Notes under the pieces: generated by a model
Seen by the model: the letters and a program-made list of their open reading frames with translations, nothing else
Database searches by the model: none
What the model was told of the DNA's origin: nothing
Translations under genes and position numbers: made by a program
In this document: positions 1 to 6,234 of the stretch, piece by piece
Numbering within the stretch: the stretch's first letter is position 1
How the letters are laid out: each line of letters opens with the position of its first letter
DNA from: Candidatus Zixiibacteriota bacterium
GTDB taxonomy: Bacteria > Zixibacteria > MSB-5A5 > JAABVY01 > JAHJOQ01
DNA: 9,330 nucleotides
Reading direction: 5' to 3'
NCBI GenBank assembly: GCA_030631455.1
Contig: DAOVLC010000032.1
Coordinates: 1 to 9,330, forward strand

Positions 1-460
1 GATAGAGGCGATAGCTGTCGGAAATCATTTCGTTCACATCCTGCGAAACCATAGCTGTCGACTGCGAGCTGATATGATTCATCCTGGTCATCAACTTAAC
101 GTATCGGATTAAGTCTGTCGAGTTAGGGGTGCGGCTCGCATCGCTGTCATAGTCGAGAACATTTATCGCAGCGGAACCGGGAGTGTAGTTAACATTGAAA
201 CCGGAAAGATCGACAGCCTCGTCGCCGAGAGTATCGTAAAGCTTGAATGAGTCAGGCGCAGCCGCAATAGACTTGTCGATTATATCCTGAGTGAAATAGG
301 CTCGCTGGTTGTTTCTGTCGACTGTCGCGCCAGAATCGGCGAGCATCGACAGGACTTCCTTGTTGTGAATTTCGACTCCGAGTTCGCAGATTAGCTCGCG
401 AGCTTCTGCGACAATCTTTTCTAGCAACTCATCGCTTAAAAATCTGACGGTCGGCCTCAT
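1..460 (-). CDS. MttB-family (trimethylamine/betaine-type) corrinoid methyltransferase, N-terminal part
   Basis: Partial gene: the ATG at 460-458 is inside the window and the frame stays open for 153 codons to base 1, so the C-terminal two thirds are missing. The start MRPTVRFLSDELLEKI, followed by a helix with ELGVEIHNKEVLSML, then SGATVD, AAPDSFKLYD, a YTPGSAAINVLDYD segment and SRTPNSTDLIRYVKL, is the typical N-terminal pattern of the MttB superfamily. Members move a methyl group from trimethylamine, glycine betaine or related quaternary amines to a cobalamin-binding corrinoid protein in the cytoplasm. True MttB carries pyrrolysine at an in-frame TAG; the larger non-Pyl branch (MtgB-like) does not. 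That position lies outside the window, so the substrate cannot be assigned. A good ribosome site (AAAGGAG, 7 nt before ATG) supports the start. It lies 191 nt downstream of the HTH regulator gene on the same strand. Family call is firm, function within the family open. Confidence 0.85.
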   Translation of the reverse strand, partial: MRPTVRFLSDELLEKIVAEARELICELGVEIHNKEVLSMLADSGATVDRNNQRAYFTQDIIDKSIAAAPDSFKLYDTLGDEAVDLSGFNVNYTPGSAAINVLDYDSDASRTPNSTDLIRYVKLMTRMNHISSQSTAMVSQDVNEMISDSYRLY

Positions 461-484
461 CGTGCACTCCTTTCGATCTGAATT

Positions 485-502
485 CGCCGAACGAATGCGG
501 CG
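485..502 (-). other. Small hairpin upstream of the mttB-like gene
   Basis: Inverted repeat CGCCG-N8-CGGCG, ending 24 nt before the ATG at 460 and just ahead of its ribosome site. The loop contains TTCGT when read on the minus strand. A very similar hairpin, with the same arms and a TTCGT loop, precedes the large regulator gene at 6027-6042. It could modulate translation or be a chance GC-rich dyad. No U-tract follows, so it is not a classical terminator. Confidence 0.3.
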
Positions 503-616
503 ATATCCAACACCATTCGGTCACGCGAAGCCAATTTCCGCAACTATAGACGATTTGTCAAGCGGGGAGATAAGAGAAACGCGCGGAATTACATTGCACG
601 ACACCTGGACTTTGCA

Positions 617-632
617 GGCAACAGGCAAGCCC
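617..632 (-). promoter_or_regulatory. Weak candidate sigma54 (-24/-12) promoter ahead of the mttB-like gene
   Basis: On the minus strand GGGCTTGCCTGTTGCC has GG at 631-630 and TTGC at 621-618, with the required GG-N10-GC spacing. The -12 half is good, but the -24 half (GGGCTT against TGGCAC) is poor. It begins 20 nt after the stop codon of the HTH gene and would give an untranslated leader of about 145 nt before the mttB-like ATG. A TTGACA further downstream (minus strand, around 556-561) has no good -10 partner at 16-18 nt. Which, if either, is used cannot be decided from sequence. Confidence 0.25.
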
Positions 633-651
633 CCTTCCCCTTTTGCTGACT

Positions 652-1269
652 TTAGAGGACTTTGGCCGATGCCACTGCGGCTACGGGTACCGGTTTTTCG
701 CTCTCGTGCTGGGCATCCGAGAGCACCCAGTTCCCCTTGAATTGAAGCACCGGCTCTTTGATCGACAGATCGTTGCCATCTGAGTCGCCACCACTCGACA
801 TTTTAAGAGTAACCTCCCTGTTCTGATTCACAGCGAAAGTTATCAAAGTCGAAGTGAGCAACTGCTGAAGCGCCTCCGGATCGTTGCTGCGGTTCAGGCT
901 CTCTTTCCATGATTCCCAGAACCGCTCGAACGGCAGGCTCTGCTGCGTCACAATTCTGTTGAGAAGTAAATCGATATCTTTGCGATAATTGTCGTCGAGA
1001 TTATTGGCAAGGTATTGAAGCGCCGCAACCGTAAGAGCGACCTCGCTCGGAATCCAGCCTCCGAAATCGATCACTCGCGACTTGTTCAAACGGTATCCCG
1101 ATTCGTTGGTGTCATAGTATACTGGTACATTGGCCTCGGAGATTGCCCGGATGTATCGATAAGCGGTTCGTTCTGAAACCCTGCAGAATTCTCTGATTTT
1201 TTCGATTGTCACTGTGCGCCTGTGGTATAGAAGGTTCAAGATTTGAATCAGTTTGTTGAGTTTGCTCAT
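652..1269 (-). CDS. HTH transcriptional regulator, YafY/WYL type with shortened C-terminus
   Basis: A 205-residue protein. Residues 1-62 form a winged HTH of the HTH_11/YafY kind: a helix around MSKLNKLIQILNLL, the DNA-reading helix-turn-helix at about 21-43 (EKIREFCRVSERTAYRYIRA), then a wing with VPVYYDTNESGYRLN. Residues 70-135 are helical linker. Residues 135-188 (LITFAVNQNREVTLKM ... GNWVLSDAQ) resemble the first strands of a WYL ligand-binding domain, but the protein then stops after a short PVPVAAVA tail. Typical YafY-like regulators exceed 300 residues, so ligand sensing is probably reduced or altered. The frame is open upstream to 1500, but the ATG at 1269 has a clear ribosome site (AAAGAGG) and starts exactly at the domain, whereas the upstream part overlaps the small-protein gene. 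It lies 58 nt after that gene, probably in one transcript. DNA-binding family is well supported; targets are unknown, and autoregulation at the dyad at 1607-1624 is a guess. Confidence 0.85.
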   Translation of the reverse strand: MSKLNKLIQILNLLYHRRTVTIEKIREFCRVSERTAYRYIRAISEANVPVYYDTNESGYRLNKSRVIDFGGWIPSEVALTVAALQYLANNLDDNYRKDIDLLLNRIVTQQSLPFERFWESWKESLNRSNDPEALQQLLTSTLITFAVNQNREVTLKMSSGGDSDGNDLSIKEPVLQFKGNWVLSDAQHESEKPVPVAAVASAKVL

Positions 1270-1281
1270 AACCTCTTTCCT

Positions 1282-1317
1282 CAGGGCATGGGGGAACGTG
1301 TTCCCCCATGAACCCTG
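1282..1317 (-). other. Strong mRNA hairpin between small-protein and HTH genes
   Basis: An 11-bp perfect stem (CATGGGGGAAC paired with GTTCCCCCATG, 2-nt loop, 1287-1310) is extended by an outer CAGGG/CCCTG pairing (1282-1286 with 1313-1317) across a 2-nt bulge. In the transcript it begins 10 nt after the small protein's stop and ends 12 nt before the HTH start codon, touching its ribosome site. No U-run follows, so a simple rho-independent terminator is unlikely. Plausible roles are a 3'-end stabiliser or processing site giving unequal levels of the two proteins, or a translational gate for the regulator. As DNA it could also be an operator palindrome. Confidence 0.7.
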
Positions 1318-1327
1318 TCTATGTAGA

Positions 1328-1567
1328 TCACAAAATTGCATCCAGAACAGCCATGAACGCATCGATAATCGACTCATCCCCTGACTCGTTAGCCCCGATC
1401 GGATCTTCTCCGGTAGTGTCAGCGACTGAATCCATCGGCAAAGGTCCGCCGCCGCCATTATCTGCGTAGGCCGGCGATACAACAGACGTAGTCGCAGCAA
1501 ATGCGAAAATGAACAAAGCCAAACAGAAAACTGAAATAACTGATAGTGCTGAATCCCTAAACTTCAC
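1328..1567 (-). CDS. Small exported acidic protein (79 aa), unknown function
   Basis: Not recognised as a named family. Residues 1-35 are a classic Sec signal peptide: basic start MKFR, a hydrophobic core (VISVFCLALFIFAFAA) and a signal-peptidase site SPAYA before DNGG. The predicted mature part is only 44 residues, begins DNGGGGPLP, contains ten Asp/Glu and no Lys, Arg or Cys, and ends in an amphipathic helix-like segment (SIIDAFMAVLDAIL). The start is GTG at 1567-1565, chosen because GGGAGG lies 5 nt upstream; the nearby ATG at 1572 is in another frame and stops after two codons. A sigma54-type promoter lies directly upstream, with a predicted leader of about 35 nt. The gene sits between a kinase-TPR-sigma54 activator and an HTH regulator. 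Those neighbours suggest a regulated export product such as a signalling peptide, an envelope-stress effector or a precursor peptide; the sequence does not tell which. Coding status rests on the coherent signal peptide, ribosome site and promoter. Confidence 0.75.
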   Translation of the reverse strand: MKFRDSALSVISVFCLALFIFAFAATTSVVSPAYADNGGGGPLPMDSVADTTGEDPIGANESGDESIIDAFMAVLDAIL

Positions 1568-1580
1568 TTCATCCTCCCGT

Positions 1581-1613
1581 GATTGTGGTTTTCGGTTCCG
1601 AAGAGAAACAATC
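1581..1613 (-). other. 5'-leader hairpin of the small-protein transcript
   Basis: The predicted RNA would start at about 1602 with a short hairpin, TTCGG-AA-CCGAA on the minus strand (1602-1591). At DNA level it lies inside a wider pair of half-sites, GATTGT at 1581-1586 and ACAATC at 1608-1613, in plus-strand coordinates. The RNA hairpin may protect the 5' end; the outer half-sites are more likely protein-binding DNA, because one of them lies upstream of the predicted transcription start. Confidence 0.35.
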
Positions 1614-1624
1614 GCAAGATTGTT
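1607..1624. promoter_or_regulatory. Dyad operator candidate centred on the -12 promoter element
   Basis: Perfect inverted repeat AACAATC-GCAA-GATTGTT (7-bp arms, 4-nt centre). The central GCAA is the complement of the TTGC of the -12 element, so a dimeric protein bound here would block sigma54 RNA polymerase. A third GATTGT half-site is at 1581-1586. The HTH regulator encoded downstream is an obvious candidate ligand, but this is inference. Confidence 0.5.
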
Positions 1625-1630
1625 GCCAAT
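1614..1630 (-). promoter_or_regulatory. Sigma54 (-24/-12) promoter of the small-protein operon
   Basis: On the minus strand ATTGGCAACAATCTTGC matches the sigma54 consensus TGGCAC-N5-TTGCW at TGGCA and TTGC. GG is at 1627-1626 and GC at 1615-1614, exactly ten bases apart as required. The predicted start site is near 1602, followed by a leader of about 35 nt with a proper ribosome site and GTG start. The gene just upstream encodes a sigma54 activator on the same strand, and the spacer contains an IHF-consensus site, both typical of sigma54-dependent promoters. The last base of the -12 box (G instead of A/T) and the C-to-A change at the sixth -24 position are the only deviations noted. Confidence 0.7.
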
Positions 1631-1667
1631 TGGAACATAACCTCGCCAGTAAACGTAATGCGTGGCA

Positions 1668-1680
1668 TATCAATTAGTTA
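1668..1680 (+). promoter_or_regulatory. IHF-like binding site (DNA bend) upstream of the sigma54 promoter
   Basis: TATCAATTAGTTA is a full match to the IHF consensus WATCAANNNNTTR. It spans about -66 to -78 from the predicted start site, between the -24/-12 element and the candidate activator sites. This is the classical placement for a bend that brings a remote activator to sigma54 polymerase. It is flanked by an inverted pair ACGTAA (1653-1658) and TTACGT (1678-1683). Whether this organism uses IHF or an HU relative is unknown. Confidence 0.55.
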
Positions 1681-1752
1681 CGTGTTTGACGATCTGTGCT
1701 AAAGGGGGGCAGGCTACCGTTTTTTCGACCACTTTTCAGGGAGCAAATCTAA

Positions 1753-1764
1753 CCGATTATCCAC
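1753..1764 (-). promoter_or_regulatory. Candidate upstream activator site, copy 1 of GTGGATAATCGG
   Basis: The 12-mer GTGGATAATCGG (minus strand) occurs here, about 155 nt upstream of the predicted sigma54 start site. It occurs again, in the same orientation, at 6235-6246 upstream of the sigma54-activator gene. Position and duplication suggest an enhancer-like site for the activator's Fis-type HTH. The complementary strand reads TTATCCACC, one base from a DnaA box, which is a competing explanation. Confidence 0.4.
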
Positions 1765-1778
1765 CAACGAAATGGACT

Positions 1779-1793
1779 TTCGCAGAACGCGAA
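1779..1793. promoter_or_regulatory. Candidate upstream dyad TTCGC-N5-GCGAA
   Basis: A 5-bp inverted repeat with 5-nt spacer, about 180 nt upstream of the predicted sigma54 start site and just after the activator gene. Dimeric dyads at -100 to -200 are usual for sigma54 activators with a Fis-type HTH. Arms are short, so chance occurrence is possible. Confidence 0.3.
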
Positions 1794-1826
1794 TCCCAGT
1801 GGCATTTTGGCAGAAATGAGGGGGGA

Positions 1827-4800
1827 CTAATGATAGATGCCGTAGCGTTTGATTCTTCTCCGCAGAGTGGTGAGCGGAATGCCAAGAATCGTAGCTACTC
1901 TCGTCTTGTTTCCATTGTTTTCGCTGAGGAGCCGCCTAATCAGTGCTTTTTCAAGAGATTGAGAGACGGCCTTACCGTTCTTGTGATCCGCAATCGAGTC
2001 CAGCATCGCCTTGGGTAAATCACTGATACCGATTAAACCTCCAGGATTCAGAATACAGAAGCTTTCGACCATATTCCTGAGCTCTCTCACATTACCGGGC
2101 CACTGATAGTGCATTAGAGCTTCAGTCGCATCAGGCGAGAAGCTGGGCACGGTCTTGACTGTGGGCGAGAATAGGCTTGCGAAATGATCAATAAGTAAAG
2201 GAATATCATCAAGCCTTTCTCTGAGAGGGGGTATCTCGATCACGATTCTATTGACTCGATAGAACAGATCTTCTCGGAATCGCCCCTGGCTCATCAACTC
2301 TCGCAGGTTCTTGTTTGTGGCGTAAATGAATCTCACATCCGTGGTAATAGTCCTGTTGCTTCCCCGTTTTTCAAATTCCTGATACTCGAGCACTCTCAGA
2401 ACCTTTCCCTGTATCTCGACCGGCAGATCGCCAATCTCATCGAGAAACATGGTACCGCCGTCAGCTGCAGAGAACTTCCCCTCCCTCTCGTCAACCCCGG
2501 TAAACGCGTTCCTGGCGACACCGAACAGTTCACTCTCTATCTCCTGATTCGGTATCGCGGCGCAGTTGAGTTTGACCAGGGGCTGCTCAACTCTATTGCT
2601 GAGAGCATGAACCAGTTCACATAGAATCTCTTTGCCGGTGCCGCTTTCTCCTGTTATCAGGACACTGACCTCCGATCGTGCTATCCGAGGCAGCTCATTC
2701 AATAATGTCAACATCATTGGATTCTCAGTGACGAGCGGCTGGTGGACACCGGATTCGCGAAGTTCGTTGAGATACTCATTCGTCACGACCGATGCAGTCT
2801 TGAAATCCTTCGCCATGCTTATGATGTGCGAGAGGAAATTGGCCATAGCATGTATGAAGTCAATATCCTCGTCCGTAAACAGAGCCGGAATCGTATGATG
2901 ATCGAGATATAATACACCAAGTACTTCCTCTCCCTTGTAGACCGGGATACAGATTACGGAAAGTATGTTGTGTGCAACTATGCTCTTGTAACCTTTGGTC
3001 CGTTTATCGTCGAGTGCATTATCGATGATAAGCGGGTGCTCTGACTCAACAACGCTCTGAACGACGTTCTTGCTGAAGTCTACTATGTCTTTGAGACTGT
3101 CATCGTCGCAGTTCAAATACGCTTTAACCAGGAAATCTGCCGAATCCTGTCGTCTTAGCAACAACACACCTCTCTCGGCACCAGTGACATCCACAGCATA
3201 TTGAATCAGCGAATCCAGTGTCTCTTCATAGTTGTGGATATCCTGCAAGATGTTCGAAATGGAGAGAATTGTCTGAACCATCTTGCGCTTTTCGGTCTGA
3301 TCCTCGCTTATGGTCTCTATCTGCGTTTTAAGAGCATTATCAGTAACCTCATTTCCGATCCGTTGAGCAAGTTTGCGCGCATGCAACAGGAACTTCTTTG
3401 CGAGACCTTCCTTTGAAACAGCGAGGTAGTATTTGGCAATTCTCTCTGAGGTGAGCATCATGAAGAAAGTATGACCGGAGTACTGAAGGTACTTGTAAGC
3501 GGACTTCAGGAGGTGCAGGTTCTTGAGTCTATCATCCTCAGGCACGTTCTGATATGCGATCAGAGCGGTTGTTGCTTTGCACACGGGCGCCTTTGATTTC
3601 GAGACGAGGTTTATCAGAGGACGGAGTTGCTCCAGATCGGAATCGGTGATTCGCAAGTCACCTCCAATAAGGAATTCAAACAGTCCTTCGCACGCGAGGA
3701 AGTATGTGCGGTGCTCCTGCAGGCGTTGTAATACTGAGATGAACCGGCTCCTGGCGCGCGGATCATCATAACGGACCTGATTTGCGAAGCGGAGGAGTTC
3801 CAGCTCAGCTAGCGATGTCTGGTCTCCAAGTTTCTCATACACTTGCTTCGCCTTATTCATACCGTGAACGAAGCCCTCGCTGTCCGCACGATATGACGCA
3901 ATACGTGCAAGGTTTGAATAAGCATTTCCTAATTCCTTGCTGGCACCGAGCTTCTCAAGGAGTCGCACTGCTTTCAAGAATCCGGCTCTTGCGCCAGTGA
4001 AGTCACCCCTTGTCAGAGCCATCCAGCCTCCATCGAAGAGGAACTCGCCTAAGCTCTTCTCGTCATATCCGGAGAATCTTCCGGAAAGGTGCATCTGATG
4101 CCAGTATTCGGTCTTCTGGTATTCCCCCAATCTGCCGTGACACACCATTATGTGCCTGTATATGAACGGCAACTTTGTGAAGTCCGTAGGGTGAACCACG
4201 GACTTGAGAGCGAGTTTGGCGTATCTAATCGACTTGCCGTACTCCAGTATTTCAAACAGCAACATTGCCATGTTTGACAGCGATGAAACCGCATACGGTA
4301 GCAAATTCTCGTCGGTTGCAATCTCAATGCTCTTCTTGTAGTTCTGCTCCGCCTGAGAGAAATCACCTTCCCGCCAGTAGCGAGTCCCAAGGTCGTTGTA
4401 AATCCGTACCTGGAGAAGCTTGTCATCCTGTTCGATCGCTTTCTCCATAAGACCGTCAAGCGCCCGTTCAGACTCGTCGAGCCTGCCTTCAGCGCCGGCA
4501 ATCCAGGCTTTGAGCCTTTGAAGCTCAAGACGAGAGCTTTGATTGTGCGGTTGAGGGGACTGCACAAGGCCGGACTCGATCAGTCGGGACGCATCACGCA
4601 TCCTTCCCAAAAGCAAGTACTGATATGCCGCCTCACGAATCAGCTCAAGAAATACATTGGATGCTCTGTCAACATGCGAACTCGCAAGGTCATAATATCG
4701 GGCTGCCTCCTTCGTTCTGTTCAGAGCTGCAGAGACATCCGCGATTTCCCTGTAGAAGTCGGCAGTCAATTCATCGTCAGTTGCCAGTTCTCTCGACAGC

Positions 4801-6017
4801 AGTCTCTTCTCCGCAGCCTTGAGACTTAGAAGAGTTTTCAGGTAATGGCCTCTGTCTCTCAGCGAGATAGCTTTTTCTCTCTTCACCTTGAAATCATCGG
4901 AAGAAACACCGGAAGGAAAGCAGACCGGCAGTGCGTCAGCATTCATTCCCAAATCCTTAAGAGACGTGTACGCCTCCTCCAGGAGGTCATCTGAAAGTGA
5001 GATATGCCAGTAGTCCGCATATCTCCGCACCGATGCTCTGGACAAAAGCTCAGATGCCAGCTTAAAAACTTTGAGTCGATTCTCCCGGAAGGCCTCCTCG
5101 AAGTCGTTGAGGAATTCATCGGGCACGCCGAGCACCCTGTTTCTATCTACCAAGAAGCTCTGAAAATGCTTTTGACCGGTTCCCTTGTGACGCATGTGCG
5201 AACAGAAGCTTGCCAGTAGCTGCATGGAAAGAAGTCTATGATCCAGCGCATGAAGCGCAGACTCATCAATCAACCGGCATTCATAGATCGCGTCCAGCAG
5301 GAATTGGGGTCGGTGTATCGGATCATCCTCGGTCAATCGTGAAGTGAGATCTTCCAGCTTTCCCCTGTCGGGGAGTTCACCTGCGTCCCCAACACTCGTG
5401 TCAAAGATTATGTTCAGACAGTTCTGAATGTTCAATCCGAGCGAGTAATTATCCGAAAGCGCCGTTATTTCCTCGTTCGCTAACACTTCGGGAGCTATCA
5501 ACTCTGGAGTTCCGAATATCTTGGCGGTCAATTTCCGACCGACCGGTCTCAAAAAGTCAAGATCTGCGAGGACCAACCTGACGTGTGAAGCATTAAGATT
5601 GACCAGGAAGTTTTCCAGCTTGGCATCGCCATGGATCAATCCAACCGAGTGAATATGATCCATCACGGTGCACATTTCCGGAAAGACTGTCCCGAAGTGC
5701 TTCGCCAGGATTTCAGGGCTCAGCACCTTCCAATTGGCACTGCCCAGATACGGATATTCAATGAAAACTGCCCGATTTTCTTTGTGCATTGCCGATGCAC
5801 GAAGGATTTTGTGGCTCCTGAGTCGCTTCTGACAATCGAAAGAAACCTTTAAAAACGACTCTTTGTCAACCCTGCTAATTGAGCCGGCGAGTGACGGGGT
5901 CTTGACAAAGCATTTCCGGTCGGATTCACGATCGGTAGCAACCCAGGATTGCGTAAGATCATTCTCGGCAACGAGATCCTCGAAGCTGTACCGTTGTGAT
6001 ACTGGAATCTCCGTCAT
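1827..6017 (-). CDS. Fused Ser/Thr kinase-TPR-GAF-sigma54 activator (1396 aa)
   Basis: A cytoplasmic one-protein signalling regulator; no membrane segment seen. Residues 10-245: protein-kinase fold with Lys39 (CFVKT), catalytic loop [10 protein letters not shown] (Asp131, Lys133, Asn136), metal-binding Asp152 in a DLD version of DFG, and GTPELIAPE at 169-177. The glycine-rich loop is not recognisable, so activity is likely but unproven. About 250-900: helical repeats, clearest TPRs at 538-567 ([21 protein letters not shown]) and 697-731. About 920-1070: GAF. 1090-1320: sigma54 AAA+ with Walker A GESGTGKE (1123-1130), sigma54-contact loop NAFTGV (1170-1175, variant of GAFTGA), Walker B GGTMFLDE, arginine-finger region FREDLFYR, and WPGNVREL. 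1354-1394: Fis-type HTH ([24 protein letters not shown]). There is no receiver domain, so regulation probably comes through kinase, TPR or GAF ligands. ATG 6017 starts right before the kinase fold but lacks a clear ribosome site. The nearest downstream promoter is of sigma54 type, making the small-protein operon its likely target. Confidence 0.93.
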   Translation of the reverse strand: MTEIPVSQRYSFEDLVAENDLTQSWVATDRESDRKCFVKTPSLAGSISRVDKESFLKVSFDCQKRLRSHKILRASAMHKENRAVFIEYPYLGSANWKVLSPEILAKHFGTVFPEMCTVMDHIHSVGLIHGDAKLENFLVNLNASHVRLVLADLDFLRPVGRKLTAKIFGTPELIAPEVLANEEITALSDNYSLGLNIQNCLNIIFDTSVGDAGELPDRGKLEDLTSRLTEDDPIHRPQFLLDAIYECRLIDESALHALDHRLLSMQLLASFCSHMRHKGTGQKHFQSFLVDRNRVLGVPDEFLNDFEEAFRENRLKVFKLASELLSRASVRRYADYWHISLSDDLLEEAYTSLKDLGMNADALPVCFPSGVSSDDFKVKREKAISLRDRGHYLKTLLSLKAAEKRLLSRELATDDELTADFYREIADVSAALNRTKEAARYYDLASSHVDRASNVFLELIREAAYQYLLLGRMRDASRLIESGLVQSPQPHNQSSRLELQRLKAWIAGAEGRLDESERALDGLMEKAIEQDDKLLQVRIYNDLGTRYWREGDFSQAEQNYKKSIEIATDENLLPYAVSSLSNMAMLLFEILEYGKSIRYAKLALKSVVHPTDFTKLPFIYRHIMVCHGRLGEYQKTEYWHQMHLSGRFSGYDEKSLGEFLFDGGWMALTRGDFTGARAGFLKAVRLLEKLGASKELGNAYSNLARIASYRADSEGFVHGMNKAKQVYEKLGDQTSLAELELLRFANQVRYDDPRARSRFISVLQRLQEHRTYFLACEGLFEFLIGGDLRITDSDLEQLRPLINLVSKSKAPVCKATTALIAYQNVPEDDRLKNLHLLKSAYKYLQYSGHTFFMMLTSERIAKYYLAVSKEGLAKKFLLHARKLAQRIGNEVTDNALKTQIETISEDQTEKRKMVQTILSISNILQDIHNYEETLDSLIQYAVDVTGAERGVLLLRRQDSADFLVKAYLNCDDDSLKDIVDFSKNVVQSVVESEHPLIIDNALDDKRTKGYKSIVAHNILSVICIPVYKGEEVLGVLYLDHHTIPALFTDEDIDFIHAMANFLSHIISMAKDFKTASVVTNEYLNELRESGVHQPLVTENPMMLTLLNELPRIARSEVSVLITGESGTGKEILCELVHALSNRVEQPLVKLNCAAIPNQEIESELFGVARNAFTGVDEREGKFSAADGGTMFLDEIGDLPVEIQGKVLRVLEYQEFEKRGSNRTITTDVRFIYATNKNLRELMSQGRFREDLFYRVNRIVIEIPPLRERLDDIPLLIDHFASLFSPTVKTVPSFSPDATEALMHYQWPGNVRELRNMVESFCILNPGGLIGISDLPKAMLDSIADHKNGKAVSQSLEKALIRRLLSENNGNKTRVATILGIPLTTLRRRIKRYGIYH

Positions 6018-6026
6018 CTGTCAGTA

Positions 6027-6042
6027 CGCCGACGAACCGGCG
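6027..6042 (-). other. Hairpin at the translation start of the sigma54-activator gene
   Basis: CGCCG-N6-CGGCG ends 9 nt before the ATG at 6017, occupying the place where a ribosome site would be; no purine-rich Shine-Dalgarno sequence is present. It resembles the hairpin at 485-502 in arms and in the TTCGT loop. This suggests weak or controlled translation of the regulator. Confidence 0.35.
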
Positions 6043-6103
6043 CCCCCAGTTTGTTTTGCGCGCATGCACAACATGCAACGATCTGCCTACCCATCCTGCC
6101 CGT

Positions 6104-6132
6104 AGAATACTCGTTCGCTCCGATTTTCACAA
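6104..6132 (-). promoter_or_regulatory. Sigma70-like promoter of the sigma54-activator gene
   Basis: Minus strand TTGTGA (6132-6127), 17-nt spacer, TATTCT (6109-6104): 4/6 match to each of TTGACA and TATAAT at optimal spacing. It predicts a leader of about 80 nt. A degenerate GG-N10-GC sigma54 arrangement (TGGCAGTGCATGCGC, around 6181-6195) is a weaker alternative. Confidence 0.4.
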
Positions 6133-6145
6133 GCACTTTCTGAGG

Positions 6146-6168
6146 CTACTGACAGATTTTGACAGTAG
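6146..6168. repeat. Inverted repeat CTACTG-N11-CAGTAG
   Basis: Six-base arms with two further inner pairs (CA/TG) across a mismatch, centred about 60 nt upstream of the predicted start site of the sigma54-activator gene and just upstream of its -35 element. The placement suits an operator or activator site. The bound protein is unknown. Confidence 0.35.
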
Positions 6169-6234
6169 ATTGCTTCCGCGCATGCACTGCCAGTACAAGT
6201 AGCGCAACGACTTAACGGATCAGCGAAAGGCGAC

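Noticed and set aside
457..516. 19-residue leader ORF (MVLDIAAFVRRIQIERSAR) whose TGA overlaps the mttB-like ATG
   Set aside because: The ATGA overlap looks like coupling, but there is no ribosome site and no repeated regulatory codon; too short to support.
462..740. Plus-strand open frame of 92 codons
   Set aside because: Covers the mttB-like promoter region and the antisense of the HTH gene end; no ribosome site, no domain, Pro/Arg-rich composition typical of a chance frame.
1270..1500. Upstream extension of the HTH gene to the window's longer open frame
   Set aside because: The extension overlaps the small-protein gene and the hairpin, while the ATG at 1269 has a good ribosome site and begins at the HTH domain.
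1725..1735. T-run near 1720-1726 as a plus-strand terminator
   Set aside because: No stem precedes the T-run and no plus-strand gene ends there.
1662..2018. Plus-strand open frame of 118 codons
   Set aside because: Spans the sigma54 control region and the antisense of the activator's HTH; no recognisable family and no promoter context on that strand.
4148..4567. Minus-strand open frame of 139 codons inside the large regulator gene
   Set aside because: Shifted frame of the TPR coding region, Ser/Arg-rich translation without family features.
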